A stretch of 64,000 nt of DNA, taken from the NCBI RefSeq assembly GCF_000247815.1, contig NC_021677.1:61748571-61812570 (forward strand). The letters are read 5' to 3'. The DNA comes from Ficedula albicollis (Eukaryota > Chordata > Aves > Passeriformes > Muscicapidae). The first letter of the stretch is position 1, and each line of letters begins with the position of its first letter. The notes under the pieces are model-generated. The model searched no databases. It saw nothing but the letters and a program-made list of their open reading frames with translations, and had not been told where the DNA came from. The position numbers were made by a program, and so were the translations under genes. Below, one piece after another: positions 37,003 through 49,369 of the stretch.

Positions 37003-38017
37003 CACACCTAGATGAAATAACTTTAAGGTTTGCAATATTCCATGTATTAAATCACTTTTTTTTTGTGTGTGTGTATGTTCAGGCATTTTTTGTGACCTCT
37101 CAGTAGAGAGAGCTTGGGATATTTTGGATGCTTTCACTAAGCCAGGGTTGAGGTGGCAGCACCTGGGATGTGTCTCTGAGGGAAGGTTTCTTCCCTGCCT
37201 TCAGCTTTTATGTTTTATTTAGGCATATTTAATCAAAATTAATTTGTTATCTCTCTCCTTTAAATGGGACCAAAATTCTCCAGTGGACGGTTCAGCTAAG
37301 GATGGACATGACTTAGAAAGTTGTGCTTTTCCTTTGATATGGTCCAGCACTTTTCCTGCTGGATTTGTTCCACAAGGATGAAGGCAGAGATTTATGGAAT
37401 ATTTGGATTACAAGCTGTGGGTGAGGGGCATTTTCTGCTGTAACTGTGGCAGCAGGAAATGTTTGTGGGATGAGAAGGATCAGGAGTTCTGCTCTGACTT
37501 CATTCAGGCATGAACATGGGTTGGACAGTGTTGAGATCAAAGGAGTAGGGTGGGATTTCATTTGGAGGTGACAGAGTTGGATTAAAGACCAATGGCAGGT
37601 GAATTTTTGTGTTTTGAATTTTTCCTCTTTTAAGGGAAAGCCACACTGAAAGCAGGGGGTTTGTGCAGAGCTCTTGGAGGAGCACAAGGATGTGGAAGAG
37701 CTGACACTGTGCCAGTAGTGAGCAGAAAGCCCAGATGGGGGGAAAAACAGTCTGCAAAAGAGCAAGAAATGAAAATAAGAAGCACAAGCAGTTGTGTCAG
37801 AGATATCTGTGAGGTTGAAAATAGTGAGGGTGAAGGAGTGGTTTGAGTATTGGCCAGAGAAAAGGTCACTGGTGTGATGGGATCTGGTTTTGGAGTGGGG
37901 AGGAGAACCTGCACAGACAATAAATGTTGTAAATAGCAGGATTAGTGAGCACTGGGATGAATGGAACGATCCCAGGCTGGGAAATTTGCAATGAAAGAAA
38001 CTAAAAGTGTTACCAAT
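37003..38017. other. DDHD1 intron 1 sequence, no recognised element
   Basis: A 405-codon open frame on the minus strand spans 37313-38530. It runs through the CR1 insertion and has no domain I recognise, so no gene is called. Confidence 0.4.
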
Positions 38018-38162
38018 GAGAAGCTGGGGCTGCCCCTGGATCCCTGGCAGTGTCCAAGGCCAGGCTGGACAGGGCTTGGAGCAGCCTGGGACAGTGGAAG
38101 TGTCCCTGCCCAACTGGGTGGGCTTCAAAGTCCCTCCCAAACAAAACCATTCTGGTTTTCTG
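38018..38162 (+). mobile_element. CR1 LINE 3' end
   Basis: CCTGGATCCCTGGCAGTGTC, GGACAGGGCTTGGAGCAGCC and CAAAACCATTCTGGTTTTCT match CR1. Confidence 0.9.
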
Positions 38163-38944
38163 GAAAAAAAAGGTTTAGAAAAAATGGAAGCAAAATTCAA
38201 ACATGGGGATGAAGGGGTAGGGAATTCTGGAGTAGACCAAGAAAGGAGTTCAGGAGGAGAGCACAAAAAAATAATCCCTGTGTTGGAGAGGGGAGGAGTT
38301 GAAGCCATCCAAGGGCACAATAATTGTTCTGTCATCTTGTTCGTTAGTGGCAGGTCTGAGGTGTGCACTGGGACAATCTTGTTCTTATTTATTCTGGAAG
38401 ATATCCCAGGAACCTGTTGTTCCAGCTGTCCTGTGCTGGTGGAGCTGGGGAGCACAGCAGGGTTTTCAGGAGAGCACACTTGGGATGTGAGGGTGGGATT
38501 GTGCAAAAGCCCCTGGCTGGGAGCACACATTCATTTTTGGGAGGTGCTCATGTGTTGATCATGTGGCTCAGGAGTTGTTCTTTTGTGTTTTTAAAAAAAT
38601 GCAGAGCCCTCTGGGAGAGGGGAAAGAGCTGATAAGGGACAAACTCAGTGGTTCCAGCAGCAAATGCCAGTGGTGGAAGTGCTCCAGAGCACTGGGATTG
38701 AACTGTTTTAATGGATAAGAATTCAATGAAAGTACAATTCTAAGTGTAAAATGCAGCCTGTTTCATGTTTTGACCGTCCAAGGTTTTGGGTTTTTTTGTC
38801 AAGCTTCCTGCTTGACATGGCTGGAAAGTGAGCTTTAGGATTTTGCCTTGGACCATCAGGATCAGGTCTGTGGAAAGAGCAATCGTGGATATTTTAACAG
38901 TTTGATTATTGTTACCTTAAGCCAGGAAAATCCTCCTGAAAACA
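38163..38944. other. DDHD1 intron 1 sequence, nothing recognised
   Basis: No repeat family or exon was recognised between the two CR1 fragments. Confidence 0.5.
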
Positions 38945-39358
38945 TATGTCCTGGAGCCAGGCTGGGAGAGCTGGGAATGCTCAGTCTGGAGAAGAAAAGG
39001 CTCCAGGGAGAGCTCAGAGCCCCTTGCAGAGCCTAAAGGGGCTCCAGGAGAGCTGGAGAGGGACTGGGGACAAGGGATGGAGGGACAGGACACAGGGAAT
39101 GGCTTCACTGCCAGAGGGCAGGGATGGATGGGATGGTGGGAATTGGGAATTCCTGGCTCTGAGGTGGTGATGCCTTGGCACAGGGTGCCCAGAGGATCTG
39201 TGGCTGCTCCAAATCCCTGGAAATGTCCAAGGCCAGGCTGGACAGGGCTTGGAGCAGCCTGGGACAGTGGAAGGTGTCCCTGCCCTTGGCAGGGGGTGGA
39301 ACAAAATGATGTTGAATTTCCCTCCCAACCCAAACCATTTTGTGTTTCTGTATTTCAT
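38945..39358 (+). mobile_element. CR1 LINE 3' fragment
   Basis: It runs from GAGCCAGGCTGGGAGAGCTG through GGCTCCAGGAGAGCTGGAGA, GGACACAGGGAATGGCTTCA and TGGAAATGTCCAAGGCCAGG to AACCATTTTGTGTTTCTG. Confidence 0.94.
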
Positions 39359-39782
39359 TGCTGACTTGGAGCACATTCATCACTTCTTGTGGGGTAGAGC
39401 TCAGAGCCCCTTGCAGAGCCTAAAGGGGCTCCAGGAGAGCTGGAGAGGGACTGGGGACAAGGGATGGAGGGACAGGACACAGGGAATGGCTTCACTGCCA
39501 GAGGGCAGGGATGGATGGGATGGTGGGAATTGGGAATTCCTGGCTCTGAGGTGGTGATGCCTTGGCACAGGGTGCCCAGAGGAGCTGTGGCTGCTCCAAA
39601 TCCCTGGAAATGTCCAAGGCCAGGCTGAACAGGGCTTGGAGTAGCCTGGGACAGTGGAAGGTGTCCCTGCCCTTGGCAGAGGGTGGAACAAAATGATGTT
39701 GAATTTCCCTCCCAACCCAAACCATTTTGTGTTTCTGTATTTCATTGCTGACTTGGAGCACATTCATCACTTCTTGTGGGGT
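39009..39782 (+). repeat. 387-bp tandem duplication containing most of a CR1
   Basis: AGAGCTCAGAGCCCCTTGCA starts at 39009 and 39396. Four or five differences are seen in 387 bases (for example GAGGATCTG against GAGGAGCTG, CTGGACAGG against CTGAACAGG). The second CR1 copy spans 39396-39745 and so lacks its 5' part. Confidence 0.96.
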
Positions 39783-40504
39783 TCCTTCTGTGTTTGACTG
39801 GAACCAGCCCCAAAGGGCAGCCTTTATTCCTGATTGCTCAATTCATGGTGTAAGTGGATTAAAAACAGTTTTAGGCTGTTGCTGGAATACTTCAGGCAGG
39901 TGAATCAGAGGCAATTCCGTGTTTGCAGCAGAGCAAAATCATCTATTCCTGTCTCTGGGGTCCAGCACTGGAGCAAACACTGGGGCTCACAGGTTTAGCT
40001 GCTCTGGAAAGAAAATCCCAGCTGTGCCAGTCAGATTGCTGTGAGTGTGCTTAGCTCTCCATGAATCTCAAATGTGCACCTGGAAATTACAAATTGTTCA
40101 GTGAAGCAATTGGGAGTTAGTGGATGAACCAGCAAAATGATGAATTTTACTGCTCAGTGAATGGAATCTGTTTTCAGCTCAGTCACAGGCTCTGAGTTTG
40201 TGTCCCTGTGAAGTTTGAGGCTGAGGCTTCACCCTTGAACTCCTCTGCAGGACTTGTTCCTTTTGGAAGAGCAGGACAGGTCACACTGTTTGTGGTTGAA
40301 CAAAGGGAGGTCACCAGGCTGGCATCAAACAAGTGGCTCCATTTATTTAAAAGTCAGTCACCTGCTGTGTTCTGGAATAACGTGAAGAAGAGCTAGAAAG
40401 GTGTGCAATGTTAAGCATTTTTTTAAAAAAGAAAAAAGTTTAAGTGTATTATGTTAGGTAGCAAACATGAAAAAATGCAATTTTAGTTTGGGGCTATTTT
40501 ATTA
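39783..40504. other. DDHD1 intron 1 sequence, nothing recognised
   Basis: No repeat family or exon was recognised. Confidence 0.5.
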
Positions 40505-40640
40505 CAGCACCACCATCCTCACAGGCAAGAATTTCTTCCACATATCTAAACTAAATTCCAGTTCTTTCAGTTTGAACTCATAGCTCCTAGTCCTGTCACT
40601 AAAGTTCCTGATGAAATATACCCAGAACATGATTCTAGGC
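40505..40640 (-). mobile_element. Old CR1 LINE fragment (minus strand)
   Basis: CACCACCATCCTCACAGGCA, AGAATTTCTTCCACATATCT and CATAGCTCCTAGTCCTGTCA resemble the inverted internal CR1 3' region, with more substitutions than the other copies. Confidence 0.7.
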
Positions 40641-42631
40641 TTGATGTAATAGGAATGGATAACAAATTATTTGTTTTTAAATTCTCTAACAGCACCCTTG
40701 ATGTTATTCTGGAATATATTTTCATATATTTATTTATTCATATTTATATAGATGGACAGAGCCACAGTTTGCCCAGATGAGTGTGAGTGACCCATCCCTG
40801 AAAGTGTTTCAGGTCCTTGGTAAATGTATGAGCACTTCATCATTTCATTAACTTTCAGTTTCAGATGTCACATTTGTAGCCTCAAAGTTGCCTTCAGCTT
40901 GTGCAGATATTATTCTCACATGCTGTAAATTGTTTGCTACTGTAGTAAGAAGGAAATCAAATTTAAGGAAATGTTACAACACCAAAAAGCAGGAACCTGA
41001 AATAACTACACTGAAGAACATCTTGACCTGTTTTATAAGCTTGTGTTTCTTGTCTAATTTCTTGGCTTTGGGCTTGGAGAGCTGGGAATTGTCAATTTGA
41101 GCAAAGCACCAGCTTTAATTTAAATTTCTGAGCCTCTGAATATTGTATTAACCTTTTAGATCTCATTTGTGGGTAAATCATCATAAGTGTCTTGGGACTG
41201 ATGGCTGCAGAGTGCCAGGAGTGCCTGGACTTGGCCAGTTGAGTTATTATTTCTGTATCATCTTAGCTTTGTCACAGTTTCATGGTCCTGAACGAAGGCA
41301 GGTGAAAAAGGGTTGTTTGAGCTGTGCAAAATTGAATTTTAAGGCTGTGTCCTGTCCTGCAGTGTGGTGGCAGGAAATGAATAATGGAGTTGATGTGTTA
41401 GAAGGGAAGTTAAGGCAAGTTCTGCGCAGTTAGGACTTTGTTGTGATGGATTAGCCAGTGTTTTATTCCAATTTATATTATATTATAATATATTTATTCC
41501 AATTTATATTGGATTCCAATTTATATTAGATATATTTAAAATTATAATTTATTCCAAATTATATTAGATCACAGAGTGTTAAAGATCTTCATGAGGAAGG
41601 AGTAGTTGGCTTATGCACATACACTACACACACATGCAATAATTTATGTGTTATATACAGTTTTTATTTTAACATAGTTCTCGTGGTTCAGAGGGTTTTG
41701 GTGATTATCATAATGCAAATCACTCATGTTCTTATCACACCATTAATTACAGCACTTGTATTCTTTTATTCTTTGGATTTTCAGGGGAGGAAAAAAAGAC
41801 CCATTTGTGCAAAAATAAATAAATCCTTTGTTGCAGACTAAATCTCTTAAACTGATTTCCTCTAAAATAGCAAAATACGTGTGACTAATTAAAACTAAGT
41901 GGTTTTCATTTACTTTTCATCTCCACTATTCAGATTTATTTAGTAATTCTTTTATAAACGGGCCATGGAAGTATATAACCAGTCAAATATCCAGTTGATA
42001 TCTTTCAGTCTGAAGCCAGCTGCAGATTATAATGGTGTAGACTGAAGGTAGGAAAGAAATCAAGGAAAATCCTTTTCTAAGGATTGAGATTGCAGGGATA
42101 AGGATAAATAACACTTCATGTTATAGATTTGGAATTCCGTGTTGACAAAAAATAAATTAAATTACAGCGTGATGTAATTCCAGTGTCTTTCTCTTCCATA
42201 AAACAAAAGTAACTGAAAGAATTTAGTTTAAGCTTTGTGAAATATCTGAGTATGCAAGACATGAATGAATTTATTGAAGGTGGATAAGTGCATGCTAAAA
42301 AATTGGTGAAATTGGGTGCTGAAATGGCCATTCTGGTTCATCACTTTTAAATGTTCTTTACTGTCATCAAGTCTTCTGGATTAAAGATGGGAATTTTTCA
42401 GTGGCAGCCCCTGTGCAGGATTAAACAGAGGAACTGTGCTTAGGAACCTATTTCCCAATCTTTCATAGATTTTACTGAGAAATCTCTTGTGGGAAATTAT
42501 TTCCCCACCCCATGCAGAATATTCCATGGAATTACCACTGGTGCACTTCCCTGTCTTCAGGAACTCAAGTGTCCCTTGTTTGTGGAGCTGGTGACCTTTG
42601 GGATTTGGTTGTTATAGAATTGGAGGTGGTC
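40641..42631. other. DDHD1 intron 1, AT-rich, with a small internal repeat
   Basis: About four imperfect repeats of TTATTCCAATTTATATT lie at 41461-41572. No exon was recognised. Confidence 0.5.
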
Positions 42632-43002
42632 AGAGAGTCATGGGCTGCTCTGGCTTGGAAGGGACCTTAAAGATAATTTTGTTCCACCCCCTGCCATGGG
42701 CAGGGACACCTTCCACTGTCCCAGGCTGCTCCAAGCCCCAGTTTCCAGCCTGGCCTTGGACACTCCAGGGGATTTGGGGCAGCCCCAGCTTTTCTGGCAA
42801 TTCCATCCCAGCCAGGAATTCCCAGTTCCCACCATCCCACCCATCCCTGCCCTCTGGCAGTGAAGCCATTCCCTGTGTCCTGTCCCTCCATCCCTTGTCC
42901 CCAGCCCCTCTCCAGCTCTCCTGGAGCCCCTTCAGGCTCTGGAAGAGGCTCTGAGCTCTCCCTGGATCCTTCACTCCAGGTGAACCCCCCCAGCTTGGCT
43001 CC
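42632..43002 (-). mobile_element. CR1 LINE 3' fragment (minus strand)
   Basis: AGAGTCATGGGCTGCTCTGG, CACCCCCTGCCATGGGCAGG, AGCCATTCCCTGTGTCCTGT and CTGAGCTCTCCCTGGATCCT form an inverted CR1 related to the plus-strand copy at 38945. Confidence 0.94.
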
Positions 43003-43721
43003 ACAGGAAATTTTTTTTGTGTGTGTGTGCTGTGATCGCAGATTTGATTATCTGGGTTCTGCAGGGCAGTGTTCAGTTTGCTGAGAGCCAAACCCTGCTG
43101 CTGATGGCAGGAAATGTCATTTTCTGGCTTCCTCTTCCTTCCAGGTGGTTTTCCTCTTGAGGTTTCTCTGTAGCTCAGTGTTCAAACCTGCCCCCCAGCT
43201 TGTGATGGGAAATAAAAGCAGTTTGTGGTTCAAGCTGGTTTGGCTATTCTGAGAGTGTGCAACTGTTTAAATGAGGGAATGGGGGGGGGAAAAGGCAATT
43301 CCTTGGTCCCCCCAAAATCCCACAGACTGGAAAACAGGATTGCTTCACTCAGGTTTTTCAAACCTCCTTAATTGTCTTTGTATCTGAAAATAATTTCTAT
43401 TTGTGTATGAACACCATTTCCAGACCCATATATATTAATTTATTTCCAAACTCAACTGTTTTGCAGAGATTTTATGTTAAGTTTTTTCTTGTTTCAAACA
43501 GTTTTTCCTGGCTGAGCCTTTCTGGGAAGGGCTCAAGTTATGTTTGAGAGTTGCTGTTGAGTACTATAGACTGCTCTTGTAAGGAACCACTCTGGGAGAA
43601 GGTTCTCTCAGACAAAAAGAGCCTGAAAATATTTATTTTAATACTTGATGGTGTGAATTTTCGAAATCTGTAGGTGGAAATTCCCATGTGAAAAACTTGA
43701 AGCCCTTCAAAATTGAAAAGG
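43003..43721. other. DDHD1 intron 1 sequence, nothing recognised
   Basis: No repeat family or exon was recognised apart from a short T/GT tract near 43010. Confidence 0.5.
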
Positions 43722-43954
43722 GGGTGTCCTGTATTCACTTACTGGAGTTCAAAATAATATTCATATGATCATTATTTAAAAAAAAACATTTCTCTGCCTG
43801 TGGATTCAGTGAGTGGAGCCTCATCAGACTGCTTAGTCCGGGGTGTCCTGTATTCACTTACTGGAGTTCAAAATAATATTCATATGATCATTATTTAAAA
43901 AAAAACATTTCTCTGCCTGTGGATTCAGTGAGTGGAGCGTCATCAGACTGCTTA
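43722..43954 (+). repeat. 119-bp tandem duplication
   Basis: GGGTGTCCTGTATTCACTTA starts at 43722 and 43841. One substitution is seen (AGCCTCATC against AGCGTCATC). Confidence 0.96.
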
Positions 43955-44377
43955 GTGAAGAATTAAGGAATTGCTCCCAGATTTTCCCAGTGAGGATTAA
44001 CATCTGACATAGCCCTGGCATTGCTGCAGCCACAATGGGAGCCTTCATCTCCTCTCACATTTCTTCCTGCAGACAAAGCTTTGTTTGGAAGGGCAGCCTG
44101 ACTGGATCTGTGTGCACTGGATGGGCTGAAAAATGTGGATTTCTGGCAGGTGTAAAATGTCTGGGAATTCTGCAGGGGTTAAGGAAGGAGGCTGCTGTGG
44201 GTTGGTGACGCTGCTGTGGTTAACTCTCAGTTCATGAAAACTGAATTCTCGCCTTTCACCCTCCATTGATGGGATGTAGACTCCAAAGTTAATCTAAATT
44301 TTCATGAAATATTAAATTTCCTGTGTAACTTGCAGTCACTGTTGATTTCTGCCACTCAGAACTTTGGTTTTTCTGAT

Positions 44378-44577
44378 NNNNNNNNNNNNNNNNNNNNNNN
44401 NNNNNNNNNNNNNNNNNNNNNNNNNNNNNNNNNNNNNNNNNNNNNNNNNNNNNNNNNNNNNNNNNNNNNNNNNNNNNNNNNNNNNNNNNNNNNNNNNNNN
44501 NNNNNNNNNNNNNNNNNNNNNNNNNNNNNNNNNNNNNNNNNNNNNNNNNNNNNNNNNNNNNNNNNNNNNNNNNNNNN
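44378..44577. other. Assembly gap (200 N)
   Basis: Undetermined bases. The round size suggests an unknown-length gap. Confidence 0.99.
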
Positions 44578-44927
44578 ATTTTCGGGAATTAATTTCCACT
44601 AAACAAGTTCCACGCCCTTGGAGCACTCCAACCTCCTTATTCAAGCTGATGGATCATGAACACCCAGAGCATCAGGAATTCAGCAACACAACAACTGGCT
44701 CTTACCTGGAACAGCTATTTTAGGAGGGCAGACAGCAGCTGAATGGCACAACTGGGTCTTGCACTACTTTTGTGTTTTGGTCACACAAGCTGAGCTGTGT
44801 TCCACACAGGGGATGAGGAGCTTTGGGGGGGGGTGAACCAGCATGTCCAGTGCCTGGGGAAGAAACTGGGATCTGTGGGTGCCTTGGTTTGAAAGGAAGG
44901 CAGGAGCCTCTCTTGAAATGGGCAATG

Positions 44928-45338
44928 NNNNNNNNNNNNNNNNNNNNNNNNNNNNNNNNNNNNNNNNNNNNNNNNNNNNNNNNNNNNNNNNNNNNNNNNN
45001 NNNNNNNNNNNNNNNNNNNNNNNNNNNNNNNNNNNNNNNNNNNNNNNNNNNNNNNNNNNNNNNNNNNNNNNNNNNNNNNNNNNNNNNNNNNNNNNNNNNN
45101 NNNNNNNNNNNNNNNNNNNNNNNNNNNNNNNNNNNNNNNNNNNNNNNNNNNNNNNNNNNNNNNNNNNNNNNNNNNNNNNNNNNNNNNNNNNNNNNNNNNN
45201 NNNNNNNNNNNNNNNNNNNNNNNNNNNNNNNNNNNNNNNNNNNNNNNNNNNNNNNNNNNNNNNNNNNNNNNNNNNNNNNNNNNNNNNNNNNNNNNNNNNN
45301 NNNNNNNNNNNNNNNNNNNNNNNNNNNNNNNNNNNNNN
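44928..45338. other. Assembly gap (411 N)
   Basis: Undetermined bases immediately upstream of the LTR copy. They probably hide its 5' end. Confidence 0.99.
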
Positions 45339-45343
45339 TAATA

Positions 45344-45765
45344 GTTCCTTGCTAGGAAAATTAAAATAGAAATACAGTAATATAAAGTAAACAAAACACT
45401 GACAGAGTCAGAATACAACCTGTTGGTCAGGGTGTTGGTGGGGTAGAAGTTTGATTAAATGGTGGCTGCATCCTCCTGCAGGGGCAGATGTGGTTCAGCT
45501 GGAGCAGGGCTCCTGGAGAAGGTGCAGTTTCCTCTGAAGCTCCAGGGATGATGTGTTCCTTGCTAGGAAAATTAAAATAGAAATACAGTAATATAAAGTA
45601 AACAAAACACTGACAGAGTCAGAATACAACCTGTTGGTCAGGGTGTTGGTAGGGTAGAAGTTTGATTAAATGGTGGCTGCATCCTCCTGCAGGGGCAGAT
45701 GTGGTTCAGCTGGAGCAGGGCTCCTGGAGAAGGTGCAGTTTCCTCTGAAGCTCCAGGGATGATGT
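45344..45765 (+). repeat. 211-bp tandem duplication inside LTR copy 1
   Basis: GTTCCTTGCTAGGAAAATTA starts at 45344 and 45555, and the copies are almost identical. LTR copy 2 has this segment once. Confidence 0.95.
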
Positions 45766-45794
45766 AGAAGGGTCTGATTTTCCTATTTTCCTCT

Positions 45795-45881
<87 letters not shown>
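45795..45881. other. 87-base poly-G run with flanking repeat (artefact)
   Basis: TTTTCCTCTGGG on the left and TTTTTCTCTGGG on the right flank the run. This looks like a restart of the same sequence after a false G tail. Confidence 0.85.
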
Positions 45882-45883
<2 letters not shown>

Positions 45884-46172
45884 TTTCTCTGGGTAGGAAA
45901 GGCTTGGCTCCTCCCCTGGCTGGAGCATCTCCCATGGGATGATGTAATTTTATCAGCCATGCCCTGGGACTCAGTGGCCATGAAGAGGAGATATCTCCTG
46001 GAGGGAGGATGGGCTGTGGGAAGATAAAGATGATTGCCCAGCTGGTTTTAATAAATGGCTCATTAACAGGAGAGATCTCTCCTGGAGATCAGGATCACTG
46101 CTGCACCTGGTTCTAACAGTACAGTGATAGAATACACACTCCTGGTTACATCCTGCATTGCAGCCTGAGGCA

Positions 46173-47799
46173 GTGAGGAGCTGGGCTGGGGGAGCTGGAG
46201 GTGCTCTGAGCTGTTCCTTTGGGATGTTGTCCTGCCAGGTGTGCACAGAGGGGCTGTTCTGCAGGATTCCCAATCAGGTTAGTCAGAGAGGGCAAAGTGA
46301 GGGGAGTCCAGCAGGAATCTGAGCTCCTGATCATCTGCTTCACTGAGTTTTCCTGCTGTTCACCTTTCCTTGCCAGCTGTGGCAGTACCAATGTCAAGGT
46401 GCCATCACCCACCTGCGTGCCCTCCTGCTCTCACAAAGGTGAAAGCTGATTGTCACTGCCAGGGCTGTGCAAACACTGTTTTCCTGTACATCTCTTACAG
46501 CAAAGCTTTCAAAATTGGCTTTGGAACCTTTGGAGTGTTACTTGCCCCATGGGGAAATTATTTCGAGGTGATTTTCCTTTTATTTTTGTGGCTGGTACAT
46601 TCTGTGGTCTGAGGGATGAAAAATTCAGAGTAGTTTAGAGGTTCTGAGTAAGTTGTGGAGGTGTTTGCAATTCTCTGTCACGTTCTCACCTGCCAGCAGT
46701 TGGTGTGGAAATGACTTTTGGGCACAGCAAGCACTCGTGGTGTGTCTGTAGTGGAGGGCAGCACAGAACCAGGAGTTTTTGTGATCTGAGCCACTTCTTG
46801 TGCTCGCAGAGAATTGGGACCAAACTGAAAACCCGTGGCTAGGTCACCTCACCCAGCTCTGGTGACAGATCAAAGAGTTCCCTTCTGTGCTCTGTAACTC
46901 TGAAATCTATTGTTTCCTGTTTAATTTCCACCTGAATTTCATTTACTGCGTGTTTGCATCTATTGTTTCTTCTCCAGTTTGTCCTTACCAGCTTTTTTCC
47001 CAACCCCCAGGTCAGAACAGATCTTGGAGCAGTGAAACCTGTTTTCCCCCCTCCATCTCCTTTTTTTTTTTTTTAAGCCTTTTTTTTGTGGTTGAATTCT
47101 TATTTGCTTTGTAGAACTAAACCTTTGTGGTCAGTATAACACACACAGGATATTTGCTTTTGGCTGAGTCAGTCTCTACATACATAGACACACACACATA
47201 TTTATATATACATTTATAAATGTTTTTATATATATATATTTATATATACATATTTTATATACATTTTATATTTATGTATTTATATGCACACACACCCAGT
47301 GTGCACTGGAGGTCACTGGTCCCACTGCTCTGTGCTCTCAGCAGACCCAAATCTGTGTTAATCCCACGAAAACTTGGATTTGGGATCCTTGAGCCTTGTG
47401 GGGCACAGGCACACACTGTATTTCTCCTTGATTTTCCAGATGTAGGAGGAGAAATTCAGTGCTGAGTTACAATGAATGTCTTTGTCCCAGCTTGCTTGCA
47501 GGAATGGGTATAAGAGGGGAATTTTTGCTCCCTGTAATTAGTGGGGCAAAAATTAAGCACAGTTTCATGTGAAATAAGCACCAAATTATATTTTTTTTAA
47601 GAGATTTCTCTTTTGCCACATGCACAGCAAGCTGTGCCCCGACCTTCCTTGTTTAGAGAACTGAAACTGAAAGGAGAACAGTAACCAAAACCAGCCCTTA
47701 GTAAAACATTGATTTGCATTTAAAAAAAAAACCTTGCATTTTTAAATACCACCATTTAAATACCATTTAAATATGTTAATTGATGTGTAATTTGTGTTG
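46173..47799. other. DDHD1 intron 1 sequence with TA-rich microsatellite
   Basis: A TA/CA-rich simple tract lies at about 47180-47295. No exon or repeat family was recognised. Confidence 0.5.
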
Positions 47800-47958
47800 T
47801 TGGAAGTGCCCTGGGAGTCTCCAAAGCCAGGTTGGACAAACTTGGAGCAGCCTGGGATAGTGGAAGTTGTCCATGCCCGTGATAGGGGGATGGGGATTTT
47901 AAAGAGATTTTAAGGTCTCTTCCAACCCAAACCATTCTGGGATTCAGTTTTTCTGTCC
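47800..47958 (+). mobile_element. CR1 LINE 3' end
   Basis: TTGGAGCAGCCTGGGATAGT, TTTTAAGGTCTCTTCCAACC and CAAACCATTCTGGGATTCAG form a CR1 terminus about 140 bp upstream of the DDHD1 exon 2 acceptor. Confidence 0.9.
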
Positions 47959-48096
47959 CATCTCTCACATCCTCACACACAGTTGGAAAATCTGACCTCG
48001 TTAGCTCAAATGTGCAGATTGCACTCCATTTGCTGCTCTCAGCCTGTGATGTGTTGCATTAAAAACCCCTCTTTTTTGTGTTGTTTGTTTTTCTAG

Positions 48097-48270
48097 AAAC
48101 AGAAAAGATCCCTGTAATGCGTGGACAGTGGTTTATTGATGGGACTTGGCAACCTCTGGAAGAGGAGGAAAGTAACTTAATAGAACAGGAGCATCTCAAC
48201 CGCTTCAAAGGCCAGCAGCTGCAGGAGAGCTTTGATATGGAAATATCCAAACCTGTTGATGGGAAGGAGG
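48097..48270 (+). CDS. DDHD1: DDHD1 second coding exon (WWE-like region)
   Basis: The exon is 174 bases (58 codons), phase 1 on both sides. It is bounded by a pyrimidine tract with TTTTCTAG and by a donor GG|GTAAGA. The translation contains EKIPVMRGQWFIDGTWQPLE and FDMEISKPVDGKE, nearly identical to human DDHD1. The WFIDGTWQPLE part belongs to the WWE-like domain found in PA-preferring phospholipase A1 proteins. The split codons join to the Gln of exon 1 and to an Ala in the next exon. No frameshift or stop is present. Confidence 0.97.
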
Positions 48271-49192
48271 GTAAGATTGTTCAGATCACTATAATACATT
48301 TTTTTGGACACTTGAGGTCTGCTTTTCCTAATTAAGAATGTGATCTGTGTTGGTTTTTCATCCTGTAAAGTGGGGAACATCAGTTTGTTCTCCCATTTTC
48401 CAGTGGAGGATTCCCTGCTGCAGCACGTTTTTGGGGAATGCTGTAAAAATTAGAGTCATGGAGAAACATCTTGGTCCCATTGTGTTTCATGTCTTCTAAT
48501 TGGGTTTGAAATCTCACTTCAATCTGAAATCTCTTAGTGGGACAAGAGGAGTCAGTGTCCAAAGGCAAACTGGCTGATAGCTCTCTGGCCAGCATCCCTA
48601 ATTCTGCCCTAAATGGAGTAGGATCATTTTTACAAATCACATTCCATTTCCCATTTTTATTCAGGCTGGATTTATTAGTTTTCAGCTGTAGTAATTCTTG
48701 GGCATTCATTCTGTTGGGGGAGTCCTTACATTTTAGCGAGCAGGCTGAGGAGGTTCAGGTAGTGTTGCTGGAAATCTTGCTCTGCTGCATGGAATGTTCA
48801 TAAAAACAGATTTCTGAAATTACTGATCAATTATTCAATGTACACAGCTGAATTGATTGCTCAGAGCAGGTATTGCACAGCAAAAATTCAGTATTTTTGC
48901 CCTTTACCCTTTTGGCTGTCACTTGCTTGAACAATCTACAAACCACAAGCTGCAAGTACAGAAGGCCCTCAAGGTATTTTAGTAGGGATTTGGTTGTGTT
49001 ATTCTTTACAAAGAAACTTTATTTTTGAAGTGCAGCTTTGTGCAAAGTGTAGGAATGGCTGTGTTTTGGCCATGAGTTCCTGTGTGTGAGCTGCACGACC
49101 ACACAAGTAAAATCTTGTTAATAAATTGGAAGCACAGCAATACTCAGGGTAATTCTGTAATTACTGTAAGGAAAACCAAAGTGTTGATTTTA

Positions 49193-49369
49193 GAGTTTTT
49201 ATCAGCATTACAGAGAGTTTCTGACTCCACTTAAAAACCAGTGAGGACTTTATGATTTTTTTTTTCCTTATTCATGCTACGGAGTTTTTATCAGCATTAC
49301 AGAGAGTTTCTAACTCCACTTAAAAACCAGTGAGGAATTTATGATTTTTTTTTTCCTTATTCATGCTAC
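49193..49369 (+). repeat. 89-bp tandem duplication in intron 2
   Basis: GAGTTTTTATCAGCATTACA starts at 49193 and 49282. Two differences are seen (CTGACTCC against CTAACTCC, GAGGACTTT against GAGGAATTT). Confidence 0.96.

Larger units (their letters stand above)
45339..46172 (+). mobile_element. Solo LTR copy 1 (avian ERV-type), 5' end in gap, internally duplicated
   Basis: It is homologous to the solo LTR at 52228-54184. Shared segments include TAGGAAAATTMAAATAGAAA, TGGTGGCTGCATCCTCCTGC, CATGCCCTGGGACTCAGTGG and AAGATGATTGCCCAGCTGGT. A 211-bp stretch is doubled (45344-45554 and 45555-45765, one visible difference). An 87-base G run sits at 45795-45881. A perfect 18-bp palindrome lies at 46067-46084. 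The end was placed at ..GAGGCA by alignment with copy 2. Confidence 0.8.

Noticed and set aside
38917..39770. Paired minus-strand frames of 92-138 codons that look like two related genes
   Set aside because: They are antisense CR1 doubled by the 387-bp tandem duplication.
44336..45418. Frames made of unknown residues
   Set aside because: They span the N gaps and carry no information.
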